64,000 nucleotides of DNA. Origin: Nematostella vectensis. Taxonomy: Eukaryota; Cnidaria; Anthozoa; Actiniaria; Edwardsiidae. The DNA lies in contig NC_064045.1 in assembly GCF_932526225.1 (NCBI RefSeq), positions 8,062,138 through 8,126,137 of the forward strand, given 5' to 3'. The notes beneath the pieces are model-generated. The model was given only the letters and a program-made list of their open reading frames with translations. It did not search any database and had not been told where the DNA came from. Of this stretch, positions 39,101 to 51,390 are shown piece by piece. The position numbers and the translations under genes were made by a program. The stretch's first letter is position 1, and each line of letters starts with the position of its first letter.

Positions 39101-42100
39101 TAGATACATTACTAGATCTAGATACATTACTAGAATACATTACTAGATCTAGATACATCACTAGATCTAGATACATTACTAGAATACATTACTAGATCTA
39201 GATACATTACTAGATCTAGATACATTACTAGAATACATTACTAGATCTAGATACATTACTAGATCTAGATACATTACTAGATCTGGATACATTACTAGAT
39301 CTAGATACATTACTAGAATACATTACTAGATCTAGATACATTACTAGGTCTAGATACATTACTAGATCTGGATACATTACTAGATCTAGATACATTACTA
39401 GATCTAGATACATCACTAGGTCTAGATACATTACTAGATCTAGATACATCACTAGATCTAGATACATTACTAGATCTGGATACATTACTAGACCTAGATT
39501 CATTACTAGATCTAGATACATTACTAGATCTGGATACATCACTAGATCTAGATACATTACTAGATCTGGATACAATACTAGATCTAGATACATTACTAGA
39601 TCTAGATACATTACTAGATCTGGATACATTACTAGATCTGGATACATTACTAGATCTGGATACATTACTAGATCTGGATACATTACTAGATCTAGATACA
39701 TCACTAGATCTAGATACATTACTAGGTCTAGATACATCACTAGATCTAGATACATTACTAGATCTGGATACATTACTAGATCTAGATACATTACTAGATC
39801 TAGATACATCACTAGATCTAGATACATTACTAGATCTAGATACATTACTAGATCTAGATACATTACTAGATCTAGATACATTACTAGATCTGGATACATT
39901 ACTAGATCTAGATACATTACTAGATCCAGATACATTACTAGATCTAGATACATTACTAGATCTAGATACATCACTAGATCTAGATACATTACTAGATCTA
40001 GATACATTACTAGATCCAGATACATTACTAGATCCAGATACATTACTAGATCTAGATACATTACTAGATCTAGATACATTACTAGATCTAGATACATTAC
40101 TAGATCTAGATACATTACTAGATCTAGATACATTACTAGATCTAGATACATCACTAGATCTAGATACATTACTAGATCTAGATACATTACTAGATCTAGA
40201 TATATTACTAGATCTAGATACATCACTAGATCTAGATACATCACTAGATCTAGATACATTACTAGATCTAGATACATTACTAGATCTAGATACATTACTA
40301 GATCTAGATACATTACTAGATCTAGATACATTACTAGATCCAGATACATTACTAGATCTAGATACATTACTAGATCTAGATACATTACTAGATCTAGATA
40401 AATTACTAGACCTAGATACATTACTAGATCTAGATACATTACTAGATCTGGATACATTACTAGATCTGGATACATTACTAGATCTAGATACATTACTAGA
40501 TCTAGATACATTACTAGATCTAGATACATTACTAGATCTAGATACATTACTAGATCTAGATACATTACTAGATCTGGATACATCACTAGATCTAGATACA
40601 TTACTAGATCTGGATACATTACTAGATCTAGATACATTACTAGATCCAGATACATTACTAGATCTAGATACATTACTAGATCTAGATACATCACTAGATC
40701 TAGATACATTACTAGATCTAGATACATTACTAGATCTAGATACATTACTAGATCTAGATACATTACTAGATCCAGATACATTACTAGATCTAGATACATT
40801 ACTAGATCTAGATACATTACTAGATCTAGATACATTACTAGAATACATTACTAGATCTAGATACATTACTAGATCTAGATACATTACTAGATCTAGATAC
40901 ATTACTAGAATACATTACTAGATCTAGATACATCACTAGATCTAGATACATTACTAGAATACATTACTAGATCTAGATACATTACTAGATCTAGATACAT
41001 TACTAGAATACATTACTAGATCTAGATACATTACTAGATCTAGATACATTACTAGATCTGGATACATTACTAGATCTAGATACATTACTAGAATACATTA
41101 CTAGATCTAGATACATTACTAGGTCTAGATACATTACTAGATCTGGATACATTACTAGATCTAGATACATTACTAGATCTAGATACATCACTAGGTCTAG
41201 ATACATTACTAGATCTAGATACATCACTAGATCTAGATACATTACTAGATCTGGATACATTACTAGATCTAGATTCATTACTAGATCTAGATACATTACT
41301 AGATCTGGATACATCACTAGATCTAGATACATTACTAGATCTGGATACAATACTAGATCTAGATACATTACTAGATCTAGATACATTACTAGATCTGGAT
41401 ACATTACTAGATCTGGATACATTACTAGATCTGGATACATTACTAGATCTGGATACATTACTAGATCTAGATACATCACTAGATCTAGATACATTACTAG
41501 GTCTAGATACATCACTAGATCTAGATACATTACTAGATCTGGATACATTACTAGATCTAGAGACATGACTAGATCTAGATACATCACTAGATCTAGATAC
41601 ATTACTAGATCTAGATACATTACTAGATCTAGATACATTACTAGATCTAGATACATTACTAGATCTGGATACATTACTAGATCTAGATACATTACTAGAT
41701 CCAGATACATTACTAGATCTAGATACATTACTAGATCTAGATACATCACTAGATCTAGATACATTACTAGATCTAGATACATTACTAGATCCAGATACAT
41801 TACTAGATCCAGATACATTACTAGATCTAGATACATTACTAGATCTAGATACATTACTAGATCTAGATACATTACTAGATCTAGATACATTACTAGATCT
41901 AGATACATTACTAGATCTAGATACATCACTAGATCTAGATACATTACTAGATCTAGATACATTACTAGATCTAGATACATTACTAGATCTAGATACATCA
42001 CTAGATCTAGATACATCACTAGATCTAGATACATTACTAGATCTAGATACATTACTAGATCTGGATACATTACTAGATCTGGATACATTACTAGATCCAG

Positions 42101-43024
42101 ATACATTACTAGATCTAGATACATTACTAGATCTAGATACATCACTAGATCTAGATACATCACTAGATCTAGATACATTACTAGATCTAGATACATTACT
42201 AGATCCAGATACATTACTAGATCCAGATACATTACTAGATCTAGATACATTACTAGATCTAGATACATTACTAGAATACATTACTAGATCTAGATACATT
42301 ACTAGATCTAGATACATTACTAGATCTAGATACATTACTACTACACTACTACATTTTAGTTCTCTAAAATCTTCTTCTCTAAAAATCCCTACTTATTCAA
42401 AAAAATAGGCTAAAAGCTCCGCTGTTCTCTATTAATGTTCAAAAAACATTATTTTTCGTTAAAATGGATTGTATCTATACCTATAAAGTGAGCAGACAGG
42501 CAAAATTTGTAGAAAATTGACTCATTTTTGGAAACGGGGATTTGTTGACTCGTGAGACTGGCAATGGCAATCAATTACTTTGCAAAAGGGCAGCATTTCC
42601 TCGGAATTCAAGCTTTTTTTGAGGTATTAAATTACCTAAAAAAAATCTAAAAGACGTAAAATATTTAAAAAATCTTCCTTTTTTCGCGCCCGTTTCTTAT
42701 ATCTTACTACATTTCTAGCTTTCCTATTTTTTCATATCTTACCGCATTTGTACGCCTTCCCGCCCTCTCTTATATCTTACCGCATCTGTACGCCTTCCCG
42801 CCCTCTCTTATATCTTACCGCATCTGTACGCCTTCCCGCCTTCCCTCATCATGCATGCCATACCACTACTGCAAAGATCGTTACTGCAGTTGGTCAGCGG
42901 CTTAACTATAGCGTAGAATGCTCCAGGCGCTGCGCCAGGTGTGAAGTGAGCCGGAAACGCGAAGTGTGTAGCACCACTCAACTGGCATTGCGATCTTTTT
43001 AAGCAAAAAAAAAAAAGATTCAAT

Positions 43025-43056
<32 letters not shown>

Positions 43057-43268
43057 CTTGCTTACTTCTGAGGGATGTAGTTTATCGAATAACAAGCGCT
43101 GTTCCTATTGCAAGTCATTCGACAGACTTTCTTGGTTGTAGTTATTGTCTCGATCACGTGACCATGTAGCATGGAATTCGGCAGTTCAAAGAAGCCATCG
43201 CAAACATCTGCATAGATATGTCGCCATAGCAACAGAAACATTGACAGCATCACTTTAGAAACGATCAT
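30133..43268 (-). CDS. Gene D: secreted PAN/Apple-ILEI domain protein (complete, giant intron)
   Basis: Coding exons on the minus strand: 43268-43066, 42994-42819, 32311-32229 and 30513-30133 (stop TAG). Phases 2, 1, 0 agree and give 280 aa. Exons 2 and 3 differ from genes A and B at several residues (start MIVSKVMLSMFLLLW; NSMLHGHVIETIT) but keep all cysteines. Exon 4 and the ILEI exon are almost the same as in gene B. Intron 3 is about 10.5 kb, nearly all 18-bp minisatellite. The first exon appears to lie far to the right, near 47883, so the transcript would span almost 18 kb. Domain roles are as for gene A. Confidence 0.8.
32511..41898. repeat. Tandem duplication of a 4,694-bp higher-order unit
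   Basis: Landmarks in 32511-37204 recur at +4,694 in 37205-41898: 32620/37314, 33695/38389, 34534/39228 and 36309/41003. Variant order and translated frames look the same between the copies. The unit comprises the left-flank island plus about 4.5 kb of 18-bp repeats. Confidence 0.9.
32638..42338. repeat. 18-bp minisatellite array in intron 3 of gene D (about 9.7 kb)
   Basis: Same GATCTAGATACATTACTA unit as at 20757, roughly 530 copies. It is interrupted by shortened CTAGAATACATTACTAG junctions whose spacing pattern recurs at offsets of 839 and 1,775 bp (landmarks 33695, 34534, 36309). A non-repeat island at about 37203-37330 repeats the left flank (32506-32638). The right flank repeats the AATCCCTACTTATTC sequence seen on the left. 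Long frames inside (up to 535 codons) are artefacts. Confidence 0.97.
42345..42818. repeat. Array flank and short 38-bp minisatellite, intron 3 of gene D
   Basis: 42345-42700 is almost the same as 23690-24040 (right flank of the array in gene B). From about 42705 there are three 38-bp splice-site units ending at the exon 3 donor (GT at 42817-42818). Confidence 0.85.
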
Positions 43269-43354
43269 GGCGCTGTGCTGAAATGAAAAGAGGCCACAAA
43301 TAGTTTGCTGCATTTACCTACGTTTATTAGTTCACTGTAAAAACTCTATAGGTA

Positions 43355-43496
43355 CAAAACAGAGCACATTACAGAAACATTAAAAACTATTGGGGGAGGC
43401 ACAAGCACGCCCCTTTTGGCCATCTCCTTATAATTTTTGAAAATATTGGGGGGGGAGGCACATGCCCCAAGAGCCCCACCCCCTGCTACGGCCCTG
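43355..43496. mobile_element. Second copy of the CCGTAGCAGG MITE family
   Basis: Ends CCCCACCCCCTGCTACGGCCCTG at 43496 and shares internal words with 5863-5970, but its interior carries an extra duplicated GGGGGAGGCAC segment. Confidence 0.5.
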
Positions 43497-43799
43497 CAAC
43501 ATATAGCAAAATAAAAAGATAAAATTTTTCAGAGATCAAAAGAATGAAAAATACATTGTACAGTATATGATTAAATTAAATGGCAGTAATATAGATTTAG
43601 GTATTGCCTAAAAGCGGAGCTCCAAACGACCAAATCTTTTTGTTTATTCTCGCTTAATAATTTAAATTTTAAATATTATTATATTTCTGTTTTTGACAAT
43701 TTCAACAATTTCACATAAAATCACGCGCCCAATTTGTTAAACCCCCTTTCCCCCACATAACACACACATAACAAGTTAAGCTGTCATACGATGTTTCGA

Positions 43800-44770
43800 C
43801 GTCAGGTAAATTTTACTTTTAATGACGTCATCAATGACGTCACGCATCACGTGACCATATCTTCGCACCGCCCTTGACACATACATGACATCTATCAAGT
43901 TTGGTTGTTATACAATGTTTCTTTCACGATATATGAATGTTTTCTACATTGATGACGTCACAATCACGTGACCACATTGGAGCACCCCCTTGACACAACA
44001 TGACACCTACCGAGTTTGGTTGTTATACGATGTTTTTTTTAAAATGAAATATAAATATGTTTTTTATTTTGATGACGTCAGCCCATTTGTGCTTCATCGA
44101 TGACGTCACAATCACGTGACTATATTGGTACACCCCCCATGACAGCTTCGTGACACATACCAAGATTGGTTGTCATGATGTTTCGTTCATGAGATAAGAA
44201 TATTAGTGACGTCATCGATGACGTCACAAATCACGTGACTATATCCGTGCACCCCCCTTGACACCAACATGACACCTGCCAAGTTTGGTTGTGAAACAAT
44301 GTTTCTTTCAAGAGATATGAATTTTTATGCTTTTCATCACGTTTTTTGCTTTTAAAGACATCATCGATGTCGTCACAATCACGTGACCACATTGGTGCAC
44401 CCCCCTTGACACCAACATGACACCTACCGAGTTTGGTTGCCATACGATGTTTCCTTCGTGAAATATAAATATTTTTTATTTTGATGACGTCAACATATTT
44501 TGCTTCTAGTGACGTCATCGATGACGTCACAATCACGTGACAAAATTGGTGCACCCCCCCTTGACACATACATGACACATACCAAGTTTGGTTGTCATAT
44601 GATGTTTCGTTTAGAAGATATGAATATAGATATGACATCGGGATAGTTTTGCTTAAAGTGACGTCATTGATGACGTCACAATCACGTGACAATATTGTAA
44701 CACACCCCTTGACACCAACATGACACCTACTGAGTTTGGTTGTGAAACAATGTTTCTTTCAAGAGATATA
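43800..44770. repeat. 120-150-bp tandem repeats dense in CRE (TGACGTCA) and E-box (CACGTG) motifs
   Basis: Seven diverged units, each with GACACCTACC-AGTTTGGTTGT, a GATGTTTC segment and a core near GACGTCATCGATGACGTCAC followed by ATCACGTGAC. I count about twelve TGACGTCA palindromes and seven CACGTG motifs. It lies in intron 1 of gene D. The minus-strand open frame at 44231-44692 is a by-product. Confidence 0.85.
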
Positions 44771-44799
44771 GTCGGGTCGCTTAGCGCACAAAAAGAGCT

Positions 44800-47700
44800 C
44801 AATCTATACCAAACTTGGTATAAATATAGCCTAGAGGATGGTAATCAATATTGAGACCGGTGCCCACCGGTACCATTAGCGGATCCATAGATAAAAAGCA
44901 ATTATTTAAAAAAAATATATTGTGTTGCGGGTACCCTGTGGTAAGATTTTAATACAAAAAAAAGATCCAAACGCAAATATTTGAAAACGATTTATAGCTG
45001 TATTCTATCGAATTCCGAGCCCAAAAAATATATAAATAGATATAAAAAGCTACACTTGAAGATGAAGGAAAACCTACTGGAACCCAGGCGCCACGCGGCT
45101 TTTTTACATCCCACTTGCTAACATGCAAATATGACTGATTTTCATACATCAAATAAGCACAAATAGGTGGTGCACATAAATTTTCTTGGATTTTTTTTTC
45201 AATGAGTTCTCTAAGTATTATAGGGGCTACAGAGCTTAATTCAACCAGCGCGGCTGTAATTAATAGGCCCCACCGATGAGGGAGATTTTTCGTAGCCTGT
45301 TGTGCGTTGATAAAATATACCATGACAACTCGAATCATTTGTTTATCTATTTGTTACGGCCCAATGTTATTTTTAAAATCAAATTATCACAATTGTTTCC
45401 GAGGCGAAAGCCTCGCTCTACCTCATGCTAGTTATGGGCCAAAGCGGGGGAGCCGGCAGACTCCCTTGACTTCCAACCACTCGGTCGTATGAAGCCGAAA
45501 ACCCTAGCTAATAGCGTTTCATGAATAATATTTTCATTATGTAAAAAAAAAATGAATTTCAAACTAATATAGATCGGCAGTGGTGGCTGGCGTCTAGGGA
45601 TATGGCGCTCAAAACCTTCTGATCGTTAGAATAGTAGAATAATTCTGGCTTACGTCAGGTTTGGGGCTAGACGCTAGTACCGTCAACACTAGGGTTTTTG
45701 TACACTTGCTTATAGCACTGTCGTTTTTTCGGCACCTCGAAAAAAACGTCCCTGAGAAAGGAAAATATCTTCTGTTTGGAAAAGAAATCCCCGCGGACCC
45801 TGTGCACAAGCTAGCGTACGCGCATCATTCTTAAAAGGCTCTTTCAGTTTCCTTGTATAACTTTTTTCCCTACATTACAAAAACGATCCGCCGATCAATG
45901 ATCCGCGCCTTAGGAAAAGCCTCTAAAACTCTGTCCTTTAATAGAAAACGTTTTAAGGATTTCTCATTCCCAAAATCTCCCAAGCGTGTCTCATGTGCAT
46001 TGTGGAGCTCGAACATCAGAAAAGGTACGTACCATTTTCAACAGCCTCCATTTATATAATCTGTTAATATATTTTCTATAAGCCTGGGAAAAGCTCTAAA
46101 TACTTTTTTATCATCCTCTCTCGAGATCGAAACAAATGATCACTTATTTTCGAATTTATTGCTTTACAAGAGCAAGAAAAAACGTCCTTGTAACAACGTT
46201 TGAGTCCACTTATGGAGAAACATATAGTCCAAGGCTAGTAACAGAATGTTTCTTTCTCTGCGACAAAAAGGATTCAGAAATAAGAAGGCATATGACGACT
46301 TCTCGGCCGCCATTTTGGATTCTAGGAAACGCCGTGACACCTATATAGTACCAGAATGTGGGGAAGTTGATTGCCCCTACTTACGAGCCCCTGAATACAT
46401 ACAATACACCAAAAACTGGTACTCGACTCTGCTTTTAATAAGACTTCTTCAGGCAGGGATACATACTGTATACACTTAATACATTAAACGTTTCTGGTTT
46501 AAGATTTTTGGCGCTCAAGGACGGAAATAAATTTCTATTTTGAGATAAAGAAAAAAGATATGTTTACCAATAATTGTTTTTCTATGATGTTTTTCTAAAA
46601 AATATATAAACATTACATTATTATCATATACTTATTTTTTAAAGTGTACAACTTGTGTCCCATCATTGACAACATGGAGCTTATCAGACTGGGGGTGGGG
46701 GGGGGGGGGGGCTCTTTAAGCCCCCCTCCGCGAAAATTACTATAACTTCTGAAACATAGCAGCTAAGAGGCCAAAACTTGGTGTCATTTCCTAAAATCTA
46801 TTTGCGGACGTTTTGATGCAATAGACATGTCGAGGAGACGCTCCCTGTTACCATGGCAACCGTTTTTTCACAAATACGTTTCCCAAAAACAAAAAATGGT
46901 GATTTTTTTTATATTTTGGTCTTGTTTCTCAGATTTGAATGCCTCTTTTGACGCTATAAGTTTGTTTAGGTAACAAGTTTTACAACAGCGCTAGATTTTT
47001 TTACCTCGGATTTTTGGGGAGGAGGGTGGGTAAATTTTGCTCTCTGAAAGCTGTTATTATAAATGTCACTAGATTTATTAGATGCCACTTTAAATGCTAA
47101 TGTTATGCACTTATCATTACTATGAGCAGTAATACATGCATGCAAATACTTTTTTCTGTAATAATTCCAGATTTTTCATTTCTTTTTCAAAAATCATAAG
47201 AATCCAACATGGCGGACCCAAGATGGCGGAAATTCTTTGCAAGCTGATGCTCATTGTCTCTAAGTTTGATGGCCATAGCCTATGTGGTTCAAGCGGTGAA
47301 ATTCTTACAAAAAAATGATTATAACGTTTTTATGACCTTTTTGCATTGTAAAGCCGTTAAATGGTTGATTTTGGCATATCTGAATGATGCAAAATGATTT
47401 CAACCCGATTTCTTATAATTTAGGCAATATTGGAAAGAATAGCTAGACATCGTCTTCATGACAATGGGTTAACAAACAAGTGCTCAAACAACGCAAAACA
47501 CATATCACGTCACACAGTCCCACATTTCAACCAGATTTAAGTATGGAATTCCAAAAATCCCATCTTTTTTTACGTGTACCGGTATCTTAGTTAATTTTGC
47601 TGCATAGCGCTCTACTTGCTCTGTATGGCCAATATATTACTTTAACACGGGCAGGAAAGGTAACCTATGCACTTCCCTTGCTCTATAAATACACATTTTA

Positions 47701-47850
47701 TGCATAGGAATCACAAAGTTCGGAGGTATCTGACTCCAAACAAAATATTCCTAATTTCAATATTTTGAATTTCCCATCCGGGATAAAAAAACATATAAAA
47801 GTACAATCTAGCCGTTATGTCCCTCCAAGAAATAACCTTACCCACCGAGA
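44800..47850. other. Intron 1 of gene D, otherwise featureless
   Basis: I see no exon here. Short frames near 44949-45338 and 46136-46479 match nothing I recognise. A poly-G run lies at about 46690-46710. Confidence 0.3.
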
Positions 47851-47882
47851 TAAATCATGGCAACAGAGAACAAAGTTCGTAC

Positions 47883-48030
47883 CTCTCTGTATCTTCTTGC
47901 ATAAGCTGTGTTTTTCAAGTTTTTAACATCTAAAAAGATGTTAGGTTGTTTTTAGGCAATTTCTAATGAGGGGAGGAATGGACCAATAATAGGCATACTT
48001 TTAATGAGAGGAAACTAGGCAACCAATCAA
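47883..48030 (-). promoter_or_regulatory. Diverged promoter and first exon of gene D
   Basis: 47850-48130 is a diverged homologue of the promoter block at 17240-17520. It keeps the first-exon end ATACAGAGAG|GTACGA (47883) and both inverted CCAAT boxes (47983 and 48023 on +), but the TATA box is degenerate. Confidence 0.5.
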
Positions 48031-48877
48031 ATGCATTGACTTGGTTTCTTGAAAAAGATAGATAACACCAGCTGGCTAATTGCGTTGTCCTTAAGCTTAT
48101 TGTTTCTTTTTGCAATATCACCGGCTTCTTAATTTAAGATAATGAGTAGCGGTAACTTGTTTTATGACAACAACTAAAATTACGACCACTAATTGGTTGT
48201 TTGGGTTCGGGAATGATAAAAAACGATAGGGCAAATTTAAGACTTTTCAAATATGTGGTTATAGATTATTTTTATCGGGCTTCAGGGCATATATAAAGGA
48301 TTTTTGTATCTTATCATAATAAATGATGGCATGAAAGGGCAGAAAGGAATTTTGTGGTTTTATTATTATAATTTAACCTATCAACCTCTGTTCCTCCTTT
48401 GCTTTGCAATATACGATTTTTCCAATTTAGGTGAACAGGCTAAACGAAACCACCATTTAACCACGGGAATTAGGATACTTTGTCAGCAATTTCTTTATAA
48501 AATAAACAGTCCCCAATTTGTGTTGAATAATGTTTAACAAAGCGATAAAATATTTCTTATCTTAATCCGAAATGTCTCCTGTGCTCTGAGTTAGCGAAAT
48601 CCTTCTTGGTTGCCCCTTGTTATATTTCTCTTGTCTAAAAGCCCTAGCGATCGTTATTTTGAAGTCTCGAAACATTTGAACGGTACTGTGTAACCAGAGC
48701 CTCTTGAGTGTTCGTGACAAGCCCGAGCCCTCTCCGATATCTCTCCGAGCCCTCTCCGGACCTAACTTCGTATTTAGGTTCTATATAAAATAAGAAGGGA
48801 GTGAAACAACGCTCGATTCCATTGTTTGAAAACCTGCCTAGTTACGGCCAATGCTGTGATGTTGGTATAAGACATGA

Positions 48878-49256
48878 TCTCTTTGAACTTATCTCGCCGC
48901 CGACACACGCCCGGGCATGCGACTAGTGCTGGGATCGGGACTAATTTTGTCTAGGCAGGAAAAAGCAATGTTTTCCCGCTCAAATATCGAAAGAGGTAAT
49001 GTAACTGCCACATGAATTTGAATTTTTACCCAGAACAACAGAAAATTCTGCAAGTTATCGACAAAGGGCAAAGTGTTTGATTTTTAATGGTGAAGTGGAG
49101 AAGGGGGATAGCGAGCAAATCAAATTATTATCTGGTCATCGGATGCCATTTAACTTTTTGGATAAAGAAACGCAACGGTCCGTAGAAACATTTTTAAAAT
49201 CCCTGCACTTGTCGCATGCCCGGATGTTTGTCGGCGGCGAGATAAGTTCAAAGAGA
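48878..49256. mobile_element. 379-bp element with about 57-bp terminal inverted repeats
   Basis: TCTCTTTGAACTTATCTCGC at 48878 and its complement ending at 49256 extend as imperfect inverted repeats through GCCGCCGACA and GGGCATGCGAC. Short frames inside (minus 48889-49071; the plus frame at 49077 runs past the right end) match no family I know. Non-autonomous DNA transposon or foldback. Confidence 0.65.
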
Positions 49257-49259
49257 AAA

Positions 49260-50650
49260 TTAATTAAACGCACCATCCTGTAACTTCTTAACCTAGTTTG
49301 TTATTGTAAATAGTGTAAATAATTCTTATTCTCTTCATTTTGTTATTCGAGGGACACGTGTAAATAATCCAACGTGCTTATCCTACTTCTAAGTTTAATT
49401 GGAGTGACGTCATCTCTTTTTTGTACATTTGCTACAATTAGTTCCTATTTTGATGTAAGCCAATAAGACTGCAAGTAAAACATGTCTATGTCCCACTGGA
49501 AAAAAATGTTTGCCAGTAAAAAAGTGTTGTGCATTGTTTATTTTCACTTTCCACAAAGTAGTATATTTATTGGTCTTAAAGCCGAATTGTCGACGGAAAC
49601 CTCAACCGTTAAAAGACAAAAGAATCTATTACAATCCGAGATATTTAACATGCCATCCGCTCTAAATTATCAATCACACCCTCGAAGAAACTTGCAATAT
49701 ACACACTGCTTTTAATATTTTGAAATATTTTTCGCGTTTTCCGTTAAAAATCATCGGAGATTGTAACGTAATCTACCGGAAGTAAACTGGTGACAATGCG
49801 GCTTTAACTTTCTGCTCTTGCTAGGGCAAGGAATGTGGAGTACGAGCTCTCTTGAACCCCCGTCATCATGTTCATACCCCCCCCCCCCCCCCCCTCCTCC
49901 TTGGTACTCAACAGTCAGGTCAGGGCAAAACGACAGACTAGATTGGGCACTAGCCTGAAACATCTACCTCATCCCCAGAGTCCGCGGCCAGGAAAGTCAT
50001 TTATATATGATTCACAAGTGTCCCAAACCCTAGTAAAGTTAAGCATACACCTTTTTCAAAATGGTTGCCAGTGCAAACGGCCAATGGCAACTGCGAAATG
50101 GCAGTTCTGTGCCTGGAATGTGCTTATGGGTAGTAAGTATTAATCCATATTTTCCAGCATTTGGTAGAAAGTTATGAGACTCGTAGTTCCTTTCGGTCAT
50201 ACAACTTCCATTTGCCAAGCGCCACATGCTGGTTTGCAATGACGAGCTTTTTTTAAAACAGGTGACTGTATATGAAGAAGCTAAGCTCGCCAAAGAGAAA
50301 GATTGCTGAAACACAGATCAAACAAAACAGAAAAATGGTGGAGACTTTTTTATTGCAATTCTTATTTTACATGGCGCATCAAATAGTATTTACATGTGTC
50401 TATTTACAATACATTATTTACAACATCTCAAAAATATCTATGAGTGAATTTTTAATGTCAATCATATTGTCTATCATATCATATTGCTAGATTGTTTGTG
50501 TAAAATTATTTCAATAATAAAGACTATTCCGTGAGAGACAAATTTTAAAAAACCAGTCACGCTTTCATGTGATTGTACTGGTCTGTTTCGTTAACGTGTG
50601 ATTCCGCGTGACTCCCGAACTTTTCTGGAATCAATAGTATTGTGGTTTGA
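49260..50650. other. Intergenic / possible 3' UTR of the Rab11-FIP gene
   Basis: No exon recognised. A minus-strand AATAAA (plus TTTATT at 50349-50354) is the nearest plausible polyadenylation signal for the Rab11-FIP gene; if used, its 3' UTR would be about 1.7 kb and include two minisatellite arrays. A poly-C run lies near 49878-49896. Confidence 0.3.
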
Positions 50651-50659
50651 CTATGATCG

Positions 50660-51390
50660 GGTACATACACGACATGTGTCCTTCACCGAGACCTCTAATT
50701 GGTTAAACCAAGACATCTGATCTTCTAGACCTCCCATTAGCTAAACACAAGACAAGTGACCTTCATCACGATCTCTCATTGATTAAACAGATAATGTGAC
50801 TTCACCGAGACTCTCACTAGCCAAACACAAGACCAGTGACCTTCACCAAGACCCCTCTTTGGCTAAACACAAGACCAGTGACCTTCACCAAGACCCCTCT
50901 TTGGCTAAACACAAGACCAGTGACCTTCACCAAGACCCCTCTTTGGCTAAACACAAGACCAGTGACCTTCACCAAGACCCCTCTTTGGCTAAACACAAGA
51001 CCAGTGACCTTCACCAAGACCCCTCTTTGGCTAAACACAAGACCAGTGACCTTCACCAAGACCCCTCTTTGGCTAAACACAAGACCAGTGACCTTCACCA
51101 AGACCCCTCTTTGGCTAAACACAAGACCAGTGACCTTCACCAAGACCCCTCTTTGGCTAAACAGTGGTGTTGTTCTTCACCGATACCTCCCATTAGCTAA
51201 ACACAAGACGTGTGACCTTTACCACGACCTCTCGATGGTTAAGCAGACACATGTGATCTTCACAGAGACTTCTCATTGGTTAAACACATGAAAGTGACTT
51301 CACCGAGACCTCCCTTCACCGAGACCTGGCTAAACACCTAGGCACGTGACCTCATCGAGACCTCTCATTGGCTAACACACAACATATATC
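50660..51390. repeat. 42-bp minisatellite with homogeneous core and decayed edges
   Basis: Eight near-perfect 42-bp units (core CTTTGGCTAAACACAAGACC, then AGTGACCTTCACCAAGACCC) between about 50830 and 51165, flanked by single diverged units from 50660 to 51390. It is open in several frames because 42 is a multiple of three. It lies 0.7 kb downstream of the Rab11-FIP stop codon. Confidence 0.92.

Noticed and set aside
32282-42335. Many 200-535-codon frames (YLDLVM, SRSSNV, ITRSRY repeats)
   Set aside because: Same artefact of the 18-bp array in intron 3 of gene D.
43021-43052. Tandem TGTC microsatellite near the intron 2 donor of gene D
   Set aside because: Simple microsatellite. Genes A and B have a shorter version at the same place, so nothing beyond slippage is implied.
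44231-44692. 153-codon minus-strand frame with repeated SCMCQGG-type motifs
   Set aside because: Arises from the CRE/E-box tandem repeat.
45307-46479. Several 60-130-codon frames on both strands
   Set aside because: No recognisable domain, no paired splice sites giving a longer product, and no repeat of the frame elsewhere.
50796-51291. Repeat-protein frames in the 42-bp array, and a possible CRISPR array
   Set aside because: Three overlapping frames are open only because 42 is divisible by three. Repeats are contiguous without unique spacers, so it is not CRISPR.
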